DNA of 64,000 bases from an uncultured Muribaculaceae bacterium. GTDB taxonomy: Bacteria > Bacteroidota > Bacteroidia > Bacteroidales > Muribaculaceae. Each line of letters starts with the position of its first letter. The first letter of the stretch is position 1. The translations under genes were made by a program, and so were the position numbers. Under the pieces are notes generated by a model, which worked only from the letters and a program-made list of their open reading frames with translations, made no database searches and was not told the origin of the DNA. Where the stretch lies: positions 1 through 64,000 of the forward strand of contig CAKUQQ010000010.1 of assembly GCA_934675575.1 (NCBI GenBank), written 5' to 3'. Of the stretch, positions 1 through 6,603 are shown piece by piece.

Positions 1-74
1 AGCCTCTTGTCGGATTCGAACCAACGACCCCGAGATTACAAATCACGTGCTCTGGCCAACTGAGCTAAAGAGGC
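1..74 (-). tRNA. tRNA-Thr (anticodon TGT)
   Basis: Read on the minus strand, the segment folds as a full cloverleaf. A seven-base acceptor stem (GCCTCTT with AAGAGGC) is followed by a D-arm with GCTCAGTTGGCCAGAGC, an anticodon loop TTTGTAA giving anticodon TGT, and a T-arm with GGTTCGAATCC. The anticodon stem has one T-T mismatch. No encoded CCA is visible because the window ends at the discriminator base. A Bacteroidota-type promoter lies about 45 bases upstream. Confidence 0.95.
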
Positions 75-120
75 GGTTACTTTCAAGCATCATCATTGCG
101 ATAATTCCTTCAAGCGAGTG

Positions 121-151
121 CAAAGTTACGCATATTTTTCATTTCAGCAAA
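121..151 (-). promoter_or_regulatory. Promoter of tRNA-Thr
   Basis: The minus strand shows a -33 TTTG (148-151), a 19-base spacer and a -7 TAACTTTG (121-128). This matches the TTTG-N19/20-TAnnTTTG promoter known for the primary sigma factor of Bacteroidota. Initiation would fall near 115, giving a short 5' leader on the tRNA precursor. Confidence 0.75.
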
Positions 152-279
152 CATTCTCTGATATTTTTTAAAAAATCAATCTTTTTTGTCAACGCCCACA
201 ACTCTATATATGCTCTCCGCTCTGCAAAAACCAGTGCCGCAGCACCTCTTTTCTGCAATTTGTTTCATAACTTTGCCGC

Positions 280-834
280 ATGACACGTTTACACACCATC
301 ACAAGGCTGCTGCTTTTGGCCATCGCCGCAATCGCAACAGCCACCGTCACAACGTCTTCTGCAGCCGTGATAGTGCTGCACCCACACGACACCATAGCCG
401 CCGGCACCGACACCACCGCATACACCAAGGTCTTTCTTGCCGGCACCATCGACATGGGTCACAGCATCGACTGGCAGAGCGCACTCGCCGAGCGTTTCAA
501 CTCCATTCCAGGCAATTTTGTGCTGTTCAACCCCCGGCAAGGCCACTGGGACCCGTCGGTAAAGGGTGCCATGGACTATCAAGTGAACTGGGAGCTGAGC
601 CATCTCGAAAGTGCCGACTTCATAGTGATGAACATTCTCGGCTCAAGCAAGTCGCCAATCACACTGCTCGAAATGGGGCTTTTTGCTCGCTCAGGCAAGC
701 TCGCCGTGGTGTGTGAGCCGTCATTCTACCGCTACGACAACGTGCGCATAACCTGCGTCAAATATCATGTGCCGCTCTACTCCTCTTGCGAGCAGATGAT
801 TGCCGAGCACCCGTTTTTCAAGAATTTGCGATAA
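280..834 (+). CDS. Exported nucleoside 2-deoxyribosyltransferase-like protein
   Basis: The 184-residue product carries the core of the nucleoside 2-deoxyribosyltransferase-like fold. VFLAGTIDMG is near residue 50, an acidic ADFIVMNILG strand near 112, and a helix with LLEMGLFA near 129 whose Glu matches the family nucleophile. The N-terminus (about residues 5-28) is a hydrophobic alanine-rich stretch resembling a signal peptide, which is unusual for this cytosolic fold. A -7 element TAACTTTG at 268-275 would start transcription at or near the ATG, so the mRNA may be leaderless; the next in-frame Met is after the AGTI motif, so 280 is the only workable ATG. Enzymatic activity and substrate are unproven. 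It converges on hpf across two hairpins. Confidence 0.7.
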   Translation: MTRLHTITRLLLLAIAAIATATVTTSSAAVIVLHPHDTIAAGTDTTAYTKVFLAGTIDMGHSIDWQSALAERFNSIPGNFVLFNPRQGHWDPSVKGAMDYQVNWELSHLESADFIVMNILGSSKSPITLLEMGLFARSGKLAVVCEPSFYRYDNVRITCVKYHVPLYSSCEQMIAEHPFFKNLR

Positions 835-889
835 AGATAAAAAATGCAGCCAGTCCTTCTATAAGGACAAACCGCATAAAAAAAATTGA

Positions 890-938
890 GCCGCGTGCGC
901 ACACGCTGCCATTTTCACAAGCAGCGTGCCTCGCGGCC
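890..938. terminator. Hairpin between convergent genes
   Basis: An inverted repeat pairs GCCGCG with CGCGGC and CACGCTGC with GCAGCGTG around an 11-base loop. It sits between the stop codons of the deoxyribosyltransferase-like gene (plus) and hpf (minus), so it can serve either direction. The T-tract is weak on both sides. Confidence 0.6.
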
Positions 939-963
939 CAATACGTTTTCTTCTTCACGTTGT

Positions 964-1017
964 CTCTCACCTTCCTCCGGCAATGCTGTTTTTTTCACCT
1001 CACCGCCGGAGTGAGAG
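964..1017. terminator. Second bulged hairpin after hpf
   Basis: CTCTCAC (964-970) pairs with GTGAGAG (1011-1017) and TCCGGC (976-981) with GCCGGA (1005-1010), leaving a five-base bulge. It begins nine bases beyond the hpf stop codon and is the likelier terminator of the recombinase-hpf transcript. Confidence 0.5.
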
Positions 1018-1025
1018 CTGCGCCA

Positions 1026-1328
1026 TTATGCCTTAACCTGATTTTTATTTGATTTTTCAAGTTGTGTCTTCAAGGCGTCGCAGCACAAGTCAACGGCTTC
1101 CTCAAACGTGTCGGCAACCTTCGACGCAAACAAGTCATCGTGCTTCGGCACAGTCAGCTTCACCGCAGCCTCCTTGTTATTCGACGTTTCGGGCTTCACA
1201 ACTTTCAAATTAACTTCAACCGAAGAGATTTCCTCATGATGCTTAACCAGCTTGTTAGCTTTCTTCTCAATGAATTCCTGCAATTTGGCAGTTGCATCAA
1301 AATGAATGGCTTTAATTCTAATGTCCAT
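1026..1328 (-). CDS. hpf: Ribosome hibernation promoting factor, short form
   Basis: This 100-residue protein has the beta-alpha-beta-beta-beta-alpha layout of the HPF/RaiA family: MDIRIKAIHF at the N-terminus, the helix LQEFIEKKANKL, a strand EVNLKV and a C-terminal helix EEAVDLCCDALKTQL. The family binds the 30S decoding region and silences ribosomes in slow growth. Its length matches short HPF, so the C-terminal dimerisation domain of long HPF is absent. The start codon is one base from the recombinase stop codon, so the two genes are cotranscribed and probably translationally coupled. Confidence 0.93.
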   Translation of the reverse strand: MDIRIKAIHFDATAKLQEFIEKKANKLVKHHEEISSVEVNLKVVKPETSNNKEAAVKLTVPKHDDLFASKVADTFEEAVDLCCDALKTQLEKSNKNQVKA

Positions 1329-1329
1329 A

Positions 1330-2223
1330 TTACCCTCCTTTTTTTAATGCCCTTGGGTGGGCGTGTTTATAATTGTCTTTCAGCTCGCTGAAAGTTATGT
1401 GCGTATATACTTGTGTCGATGCCAACGACTCGTGCCCGAGCAGCTCTTTCACGCTCATCAGCTGCGCTCCGTTATTGAGCAGCGCGCTCGCAAAGCTGTG
1501 TCTCAGCACATGCGGACTGAATTTGCTGCAGCCGCCGGCCTCTATCAGTGCCTCATGCACTATTCTATAGACTAACGTCGGGTATAAAGGTTTACCGTCG
1601 GGGCGCACAAAAAATGTTTCATTTCCGCGGCACTCCGTGTCGCGCAGCACGCGATATGCCTCAATCCACGCCTTTAGCTCTGCGCCAAAAGGCACTATCC
1701 GGTCTTTGTCGCGCTTGCCGTGCACTTTGATTTCACACTTGGCGGTGTCCACATTGCCGTCTTTAAGCCCTATCAGCTCGGCGCGGCGTATTCCAGTCTC
1801 ATACAGCATCATCACCACAAGTCTGTCGCGCACGGCAACGAAATCGCTCATGTCCACCTCCTCGTCAAGCAACTTGTCCATATTGCCCTGGCGCACATAT
1901 TGCGGCAGTCGCTTGGCGGTCTTGGCAAGCTCCACATCGGCGGCTGGGTTGTCCTTCTGTTCTCCGCGTTTGAGCAAATATCTGTAAAATGCCCTCACGG
2001 CCTGTATTTTTCTCCTTATGGTGCGCGCACAGTCGCCCTTGTCGGCCAGGTCAACCACCCACGCTCTTATGTCGGCTTGGGTCACGTCGGCAGCGTCGGT
2101 GTTACCGTTCAGGTGCTCAATGAAATCGCTGAATTGGCGCAAATCGTTTCCATAGCCGTCCACTGTCAGTGCCGACAGGTTAAGCTCATTGCCTATATAT
2201 TTCAGAAACCGGTCTATTTGCAT
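1330..2223 (-). CDS. XerC/XerD-type tyrosine recombinase
   Basis: The 297-residue product has an N-terminal SAM-like DNA-binding domain (about residues 1-90) and a C-terminal tyrosine-recombinase catalytic domain. The catalytic residues are visible: Arg in TGIRRAELIGL, Lys in HGKRDKDR, HVLRHSFA, LGHESLASTQ and the nucleophile in VYTH. This set defines the enzymes that resolve chromosome dimers at dif. The linkage of a xer gene to rpsU and hpf is a Bacteroidales pattern, which argues for a housekeeping Xer protein rather than a mobile integrase. I cannot tell XerC from XerD by reading. An intrinsic terminator lies between rpsU and this gene, so it probably has its own promoter; a candidate near 2235-2275 on the minus strand is weak. 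Confidence 0.93.
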   Translation of the reverse strand: MQIDRFLKYIGNELNLSALTVDGYGNDLRQFSDFIEHLNGNTDAADVTQADIRAWVVDLADKGDCARTIRRKIQAVRAFYRYLLKRGEQKDNPAADVELAKTAKRLPQYVRQGNMDKLLDEEVDMSDFVAVRDRLVVMMLYETGIRRAELIGLKDGNVDTAKCEIKVHGKRDKDRIVPFGAELKAWIEAYRVLRDTECRGNETFFVRPDGKPLYPTLVYRIVHEALIEAGGCSKFSPHVLRHSFASALLNNGAQLMSVKELLGHESLASTQVYTHITFSELKDNYKHAHPRALKKGG

Positions 2224-2334
2224 AACGATTTGCTGTTTTGGTTCTATCTCTGGTTACGAATTTATAAACTTTAATGCCAATAAGCAAGCCTCCGCCGCAA
2301 CTTTTCAGCATTTTTCACGCATTTTCACCACAAA

Positions 2335-2377
2335 TAAAAAAGTTGTGCATGCCCTCCTTGCGGAAAACATGCACAAC
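2335..2377 (-). terminator. Intrinsic terminator of rpsU with Shine-Dalgarno-like loop
   Basis: On the minus strand GTTGTGCATG and CATGCACAAC form a perfect ten-base stem followed by a run of seven T. The 16-base loop contains CCGCAAGGAGGG, complementary to the 16S rRNA 3' end. It lies 26 bases after the rpsU stop and separates rpsU from the recombinase gene. Confidence 0.8.
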
Positions 2378-2403
2378 AGTGCTTTTATCTTGTCATTCTG
2401 TTT

Positions 2404-2595
2404 TTATTCCTCAGTCTGGCGAAGGTGCTGAACATACACAGCCTTCATCATCTTCTTGCGGTTAACCACAGATGGCTTGTCAAACTGCTGACGTGTGCGG
2501 AGTTCTTTGATAACACCTGTTCTTTCGAATTTTCTTTTGAATTTCTTGAGGGCTCTTTCAATGTTTTCGCCGTCTTTTACTGGAACTACGATCAT
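2404..2595 (-). CDS. rpsU: Small ribosomal subunit protein bS21
   Basis: The 63-residue basic protein begins MIVVPVKDGENIERALKKFK and has the Arg/Lys-rich helix typical of bS21. In Bacteroidota ribosomes bS21, with bS18 and bS6, helps hold the anti-Shine-Dalgarno tail of 16S rRNA, which explains why these bacteria rarely use Shine-Dalgarno pairing. Consistently, the bases just before this ATG are A/T-rich with no such motif. The gene has a canonical promoter about 380 bases upstream and an intrinsic terminator directly downstream, so it is probably transcribed mainly as a single-gene mRNA with a long leader. Confidence 0.95.
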   Translation of the reverse strand: MIVVPVKDGENIERALKKFKRKFERTGVIKELRTRQQFDKPSVVNRKKMMKAVYVQHLRQTEE

Positions 2596-2972
2596 TTTTG
2601 TTTTAAATTTTTAATTGATTTATAAAATGTTGTTTTTGATTTCCTTTTTTTCATTCCCCCACATCGCCTGCCTCGTGGCGGCAACCGGTCATCGCTTGGT
2701 GCGTGCGCATAGCGTCAGCCTGCCATTTTCACCGCACATGTGCGCATAGTCATTTTCTTTCCTTGCACACAGCGGTCGCTTCTTTCTAAATTCAATGTTT
2801 TGGGAAAATTGCCATCATTTTCCACACTTTCTGCTTCGCAGCTACCCACATGTCGGCGCACTGCATCTGCCGTGATGGAGCGGCGATGGCGCCGCACATT
2901 CTCGTGATAATATGTTTACTTTCTGTTTCTGTCTAAAAAAGCTGGGATAAAACTCAACCTCCTTTCATTTTC
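2596..2972 (-). promoter_or_regulatory. Long 5' leader of rpsU
   Basis: About 377 bases separate the inferred transcription start from the rpsU ATG. Close to the 5' end (2954-2968) the RNA reads ATGAAAGGAGGTTGA, which is a perfect ten-base complement of the 16S 3' tail (GAAAGGAGGT) and also a four-codon reading frame, Met-Lys-Gly-Gly-stop. No normal start codon sits five to nine bases after the motif. The rest contains short GC-rich inverted repeats, such as TGCGCACATGTGCG around 2740-2753, and A-rich single-stranded stretches. No convincing longer ORF was found. A structured autoregulatory leader or a separate small RNA are both possible. Confidence 0.6.
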
Positions 2973-2977
2973 GGCTG

Positions 2978-3008
2978 CAAAGATAAGCATTTTTCCAATT
3001 CCGACAAA
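2978..3008 (-). promoter_or_regulatory. Promoter of the rpsU leader
   Basis: The minus strand carries -33 TTTG (3005-3008), a 19-base spacer and -7 TATCTTTG (2978-2985), an exact fit to the Bacteroidota consensus. Transcription would start near 2972. Confidence 0.8.
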
Positions 3009-3102
3009 CACCCACCTCACTTTCACCACTTTTTTCAATGCGCCAAAACGGCTATTAACATTTTTTGTTCCACAATTTTATGCCACGCAGTAGCATTGTT
3101 AG

Positions 3103-3110
3103 TAATTTTG
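3103..3110 (+). promoter_or_regulatory. -7 element of the 3140 gene
   Basis: TAATTTTG matches TAnnTTTG and would start transcription about 25 bases before the ATG at 3140. No exact -33 TTTG is found at the normal spacing. The placement rules out the longer reading frame that begins at 3065. Confidence 0.55.
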
Positions 3111-3139
3111 TGCGTTCATCTAAAATCATTGGTGCGCTC

Positions 3140-4105
3140 ATGAGAGGATTTCCACTTACCACACTGCTTGTAGCCACGGCCATTTGTGCCGCAGCCCAGG
3201 AGTCACCACGTTCCAATCCTTTCAACCTGCACTTCGACGTGGGCACTCGCATAACCCCCACCGAGCCCACCTTGCCACGGTCATTCATTCACCCAAATAT
3301 AGGGCCGTCATTCAACCCCATTTCAGGAATATCGGTGCTCCCTGACCGCTACTTGCCAGGCACCACATTTAATCTGCCGTCCGAAACCGCAGCTCGCATC
3401 TCGGCTGTCAACTCCACCATGCCGCTGTCACAGCCAATATTCGATTTTCATGGCAACCCCTACTCGCGCGACTGGGCGGCAAGCGGCATCATAGCCACCG
3501 TGGGCACAGGCAGCATCACTGCATCTGGCAGCTACACCACATTGCCGGCCCTCGGCACCATGGGCTCAGCCTCGCTAAGCTACGTGCAGCCCATAGGTGA
3601 GCGGTTCACATTCTCCCTGGGAGCTTCTGCCATCAAGTATCACATCGACCGCGAAGCGTGGAACGACTACGGCTTCAACGCCAAAGCCTCCTACAAACTC
3701 TCCGACAAGTTTTCACTCAACGCCTTTGGCCAATATTACTTCTATCCACGATTTGCAGGCGCTGCCGCCATGGGCTATATGCAAAACAGCAACATTGGCG
3801 GCACCATAGGCATGCAGTTGTCCGACAACGTGAAACTCGACGTTGGCGCACAAAGCTACTACGATGTCTATAATCACTGCTGGCGCACCATTCCCATCGT
3901 GGCTCCCACCTTCAAGCTTTTCGGCAGCCCTGTCAGTTTTGACGTTGGCGGTTTGCTCTACGAGATTATCAGTGCCATCATCGACAGCAAGAGCAGCCAC
4001 AGCTACATCATGCCGGCTGGTGGCAGCTCGTCGGCAGCTCCGTCAATGGGGGGGGGCGCGTCATCACTTGCGCGCGACATTGTGCCACTCGGTCAGAAAC
4101 ACTGA
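3140..4105 (+). CDS. Putative outer-membrane protein, unknown function
   Basis: The 321-residue product starts with a signal peptide (MRGFPLTTLLVATAICAAAQ). From about residue 130 onwards it alternates short polar turns with strands ending in aromatic residues (for example ASLSYVQPIGERFTFSLGAS, FSLNAFGQYYFYP, NVKLDVGAQSYYDVY), a pattern expected of a small beta-barrel. The C-terminus is a Ser/Gly/Ala-rich tail with GGGASS. I do not recognise a named family. The start at 3140 is preferred over 3065 because it gives a clean signal peptide and follows the -7 element. It is monocistronic by spacing. Confidence 0.6.
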   Translation: MRGFPLTTLLVATAICAAAQESPRSNPFNLHFDVGTRITPTEPTLPRSFIHPNIGPSFNPISGISVLPDRYLPGTTFNLPSETAARISAVNSTMPLSQPIFDFHGNPYSRDWAASGIIATVGTGSITASGSYTTLPALGTMGSASLSYVQPIGERFTFSLGASAIKYHIDREAWNDYGFNAKASYKLSDKFSLNAFGQYYFYPRFAGAAAMGYMQNSNIGGTIGMQLSDNVKLDVGAQSYYDVYNHCWRTIPIVAPTFKLFGSPVSFDVGGLLYEIISAIIDSKSSHSYIMPAGGSSSAAPSMGGGASSLARDIVPLGQKH

Positions 4106-4168
4106 CTCTGCCTTTTTTAGCTTCACAAGCACATTAGCTTTGCGTTTCCAGTTTTCATCTGAATTTCA

Positions 4169-4176
4169 TAACTTTG
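4169..4176 (+). promoter_or_regulatory. -7 element of the aminopeptidase P gene
   Basis: TAACTTTG matches the consensus and places initiation near 4182. The in-frame ATG at 4174 would be upstream of the transcript, which supports 4207 as the real start codon. Confidence 0.6.
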
Positions 4177-4206
4177 TCACATATTATAAATAACATTTCC
4201 AAAGAC

Positions 4207-5994
4207 ATGAGCAATTCAACGGTTAAAAATCTGGAGGCTTTGCGCAGCGCCATGCGCAAGCAGAATGTAGATGCTGTGATAATTCCCGGCACCGACCCCC
4301 ACCATAGCGAATATGTGAACGAACACTGGAAATTCCGCGACTGGGTTTCCGGCTTCACCGGTTCCAACGGCACCGCCGTGGTAACTCTCGAAAAAGCTGG
4401 ACTTTGGACCGACTCCCGATATTTTCTCCAAGCCGAGATGCAGCTTGCCGACAGCGGCTTCGACCTGCACAAGGAAAACATTCCCGGCGAAGCCACCATT
4501 CAAGAGTGGCTGGCGCAAAATCTTGCCGACGACTCGCTGGTGGCTATCGACGGCCGCCTGTTCTCCATAATGGAGGCCAACCGCCTCGAGTATTTCTGCG
4601 GAGAAAACGGCTTTATGCTTGCCACCAATTTCTATCCGATTGACAACATTTGGACCGACCGCCCGGCATGCTCAAGCGACCCTGCCTATGTGCACGATGT
4701 GGCCTATGCCGGCGAGGACGTTGACAGCAAAATCACAAGAGTGCTATCGGCCGTGCACAGCGCAGGGGCCAATGCCACATTCATAGCCGCACTCGACGAG
4801 ATTGCATGGCTTTTCAATTTGCGCGGCAACGATGTGGCCTACACACCTGTCGTGATTTCCTATGCCTATGTGTCCGACGACGAGCGTGTGCTTTTCATCG
4901 ACGAGAGCAAAGTCACTCCCGAAGTTAAAGAGCACCTCAAGGCTCATGACATCAAAATCAAAGATTACGACAGCGTGGAGCAATTCCTTGAGAAACGGCA
5001 TGAGAGCGACACTGTGCTCCTCGACCCCGACCATGTGAGCGACGCGCTCGGTCAAGCCATCATGTGCAGCAAGCTCTACGCCAAATCACCGGTAATCGAC
5101 TTGAAAGCCATAAAAAACGACGTGCAGATTGATGGTTTCCGCAAGGCCATGGAACTCGACGGCGCAGCCCTTGTGCGCCTGTTCCGCTGGATAGAGAGCA
5201 AAGTGCCTGGCGGCATCATAAACGAGGTTGACGTGTCAAACAAAGGCATTGAGTTACGCAGTCAGAGTGAGCTTTACAGAGGCGACAGCTTCGCCATGAT
5301 TGCCGGCTACAAGGAGCATGGAGCAATCGTACACTATCAGGCCAACGACACCACTGCCGCCACCTTGCGCCCCGACGGGCTGCTGCTCATCGACACCGGC
5401 GGACAATATCTGTGCGGCACCACCGACATAACGCGCACCATCACGCTCGGCAACCCCACACCCGAAGAAATCCACGACTTCACTCTTGTGCTCAAGGGAC
5501 ACCTTGCCCTGGCTCGTGCCAAGTTCCCAGTCGGCACCACAGGCGTGCAGCTCGATGTTCTCGCCCACGGTCCACTGTGGAATGAGGGCAAGACATTCCG
5601 CCACGGCACCGGCCACGGCGTGGGTCACTTCCTCGGCTGTCACGAGGGGCCGCAGAGCATTCGCACCGACATCAATCCTGCCACACTCAAGCCCGGCATG
5701 GTCACAAGCGATGAGCCTGGGCTCTACATCACTGGCAAATATGGCATTCGCACCGAGGTGCTGCTGCTTTGCGTAGAGGGCCAAAAGACCGATGATTTCG
5801 GCGATTTTCTGCAGTTTGAAGTGCTCACGCTGTTTCCTTACGACACCGCGCTCATCGACGTTGACATGCTCTCGCAAAAAGAAATCGACCAAATCAACGG
5901 CTACCACCACACCGTGTTGAGCCGCTTGTCGCCCTATCTCAACGACGACGAAAAAGCTTGGCTTGAGCAAAAGACCCAACCTATTCACAAATAA
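4207..5994 (+). CDS. Xaa-Pro aminopeptidase, peptidase family M24
   Basis: The 595-residue enzyme has two creatinase-like N-terminal domains and a C-terminal pita-bread M24 domain that releases N-terminal residues preceding proline. The metal ligands are readable: DTGGQYLCGTTDITRT supplies two Asp, HGTGHGVGHFLG supplies His, and DEPGLY and RTEVLL supply Glu. A C-terminal extension after the last Glu is the M24_C domain seen in eukaryotic-type APP1 and in Bacteroides homologues. No signal peptide is visible, so it is cytosolic. The start follows a -7 element. The gamma-carbonic anhydrase gene follows after 35 bases and may share the transcript. Confidence 0.92.
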   Translation: MSNSTVKNLEALRSAMRKQNVDAVIIPGTDPHHSEYVNEHWKFRDWVSGFTGSNGTAVVTLEKAGLWTDSRYFLQAEMQLADSGFDLHKENIPGEATIQEWLAQNLADDSLVAIDGRLFSIMEANRLEYFCGENGFMLATNFYPIDNIWTDRPACSSDPAYVHDVAYAGEDVDSKITRVLSAVHSAGANATFIAALDEIAWLFNLRGNDVAYTPVVISYAYVSDDERVLFIDESKVTPEVKEHLKAHDIKIKDYDSVEQFLEKRHESDTVLLDPDHVSDALGQAIMCSKLYAKSPVIDLKAIKNDVQIDGFRKAMELDGAALVRLFRWIESKVPGGIINEVDVSNKGIELRSQSELYRGDSFAMIAGYKEHGAIVHYQANDTTAATLRPDGLLLIDTGGQYLCGTTDITRTITLGNPTPEEIHDFTLVLKGHLALARAKFPVGTTGVQLDVLAHGPLWNEGKTFRHGTGHGVGHFLGCHEGPQSIRTDINPATLKPGMVTSDEPGLYITGKYGIRTEVLLLCVEGQKTDDFGDFLQFEVLTLFPYDTALIDVDMLSQKEIDQINGYHHTVLSRLSPYLNDDEKAWLEQKTQPIHK

Positions 5995-6029
5995 ACGAAT
6001 TCAATCACAACTACACATTTTTTCTCGCT

Positions 6030-6566
6030 ATGGCAATAATAAAATCAGTAAGGGGCTACACCCCTAAAATGGGCAAGGGCTGCTTCCTTGCCGACAACGC
6101 GGCCATCATAGGCGACGTGACTATGGGCGACGAGTGCAGCATCTGGTTTGGAGCTGTGCTGCGCGGCGATGTCAACACCATCACCATAGGCAACCGCACC
6201 AACATTCAAGACGGCTCCGTAATCCACACTCTCTATGAGAAATCAGTTGCCGAAATCGGCAACGACGTGTCTATCGGCCACAATGTGGTGGTGCATGGCG
6301 CAAAAATTCACGACATGGCACTCATAGGCATGGGCAGTGTGATTCTCGACAATGCCGAGATTGGCGAAGGCGCCATCATTGCCGCTGGCAGTGTGGTGCT
6401 TGGAGGCACCAAGGTGGGCGCACACGAGTTGTGGGCTGGCTCTCCGGCAAAGTTCAAGAAGATGGTTGACCCGGCACAGGCCAAGGAAATCAACGTAAAG
6501 ATTGCCAAAAACTACCTCATGTATTCCACTTGGTATGACAACGACTCCGCTTGCAACAAAGAATAA
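6030..6566 (+). CDS. Gamma-carbonic anhydrase family protein
   Basis: The 178-residue protein is a left-handed beta-helix made of hexapeptide repeats (for example IGDVTMGDECSIWFGAVLRG, IGNRTNIQDGSVIH, IGMGSVILDNAEIGEGAIIA). His residues in SVIHT and in GHNVVVHG sit where the trimeric gamma-carbonic anhydrases bind zinc between subunits. The YrdA/PaaY branch to which it belongs often lacks strong carbonic anhydrase activity, so the reaction should be treated as likely but untested. The ATG at 6030 begins MAIIKSVRGYTPKMG, typical of the family. The following protease gene starts 37 bases after the stop. Confidence 0.88.
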   Translation: MAIIKSVRGYTPKMGKGCFLADNAAIIGDVTMGDECSIWFGAVLRGDVNTITIGNRTNIQDGSVIHTLYEKSVAEIGNDVSIGHNVVVHGAKIHDMALIGMGSVILDNAEIGEGAIIAAGSVVLGGTKVGAHELWAGSPAKFKKMVDPAQAKEINVKIAKNYLMYSTWYDNDSACNKE

Positions 6567-6603
6567 CATAGAAGAAAACATAGTAACAACAAAACATCTG
6601 CTG

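Noticed and set aside
47..283. 78-residue open frame running from the tRNA-Thr gene into the next gene
   Set aside because: It overlaps a tRNA, has low-complexity sequence and no family match; the real start of the next gene is 280.
2715..2897. 60-residue frame on the minus strand in the rpsU leader
   Set aside because: No recognisable protein and codon pattern unlike real genes; the region is better explained as a structured leader.
5254..5988. 244-residue minus-strand frame opposite the aminopeptidase gene
   Set aside because: It is the antisense shadow of a gene with clear catalytic motifs; its sequence is rich in Val, Ala and Gly with no domain.
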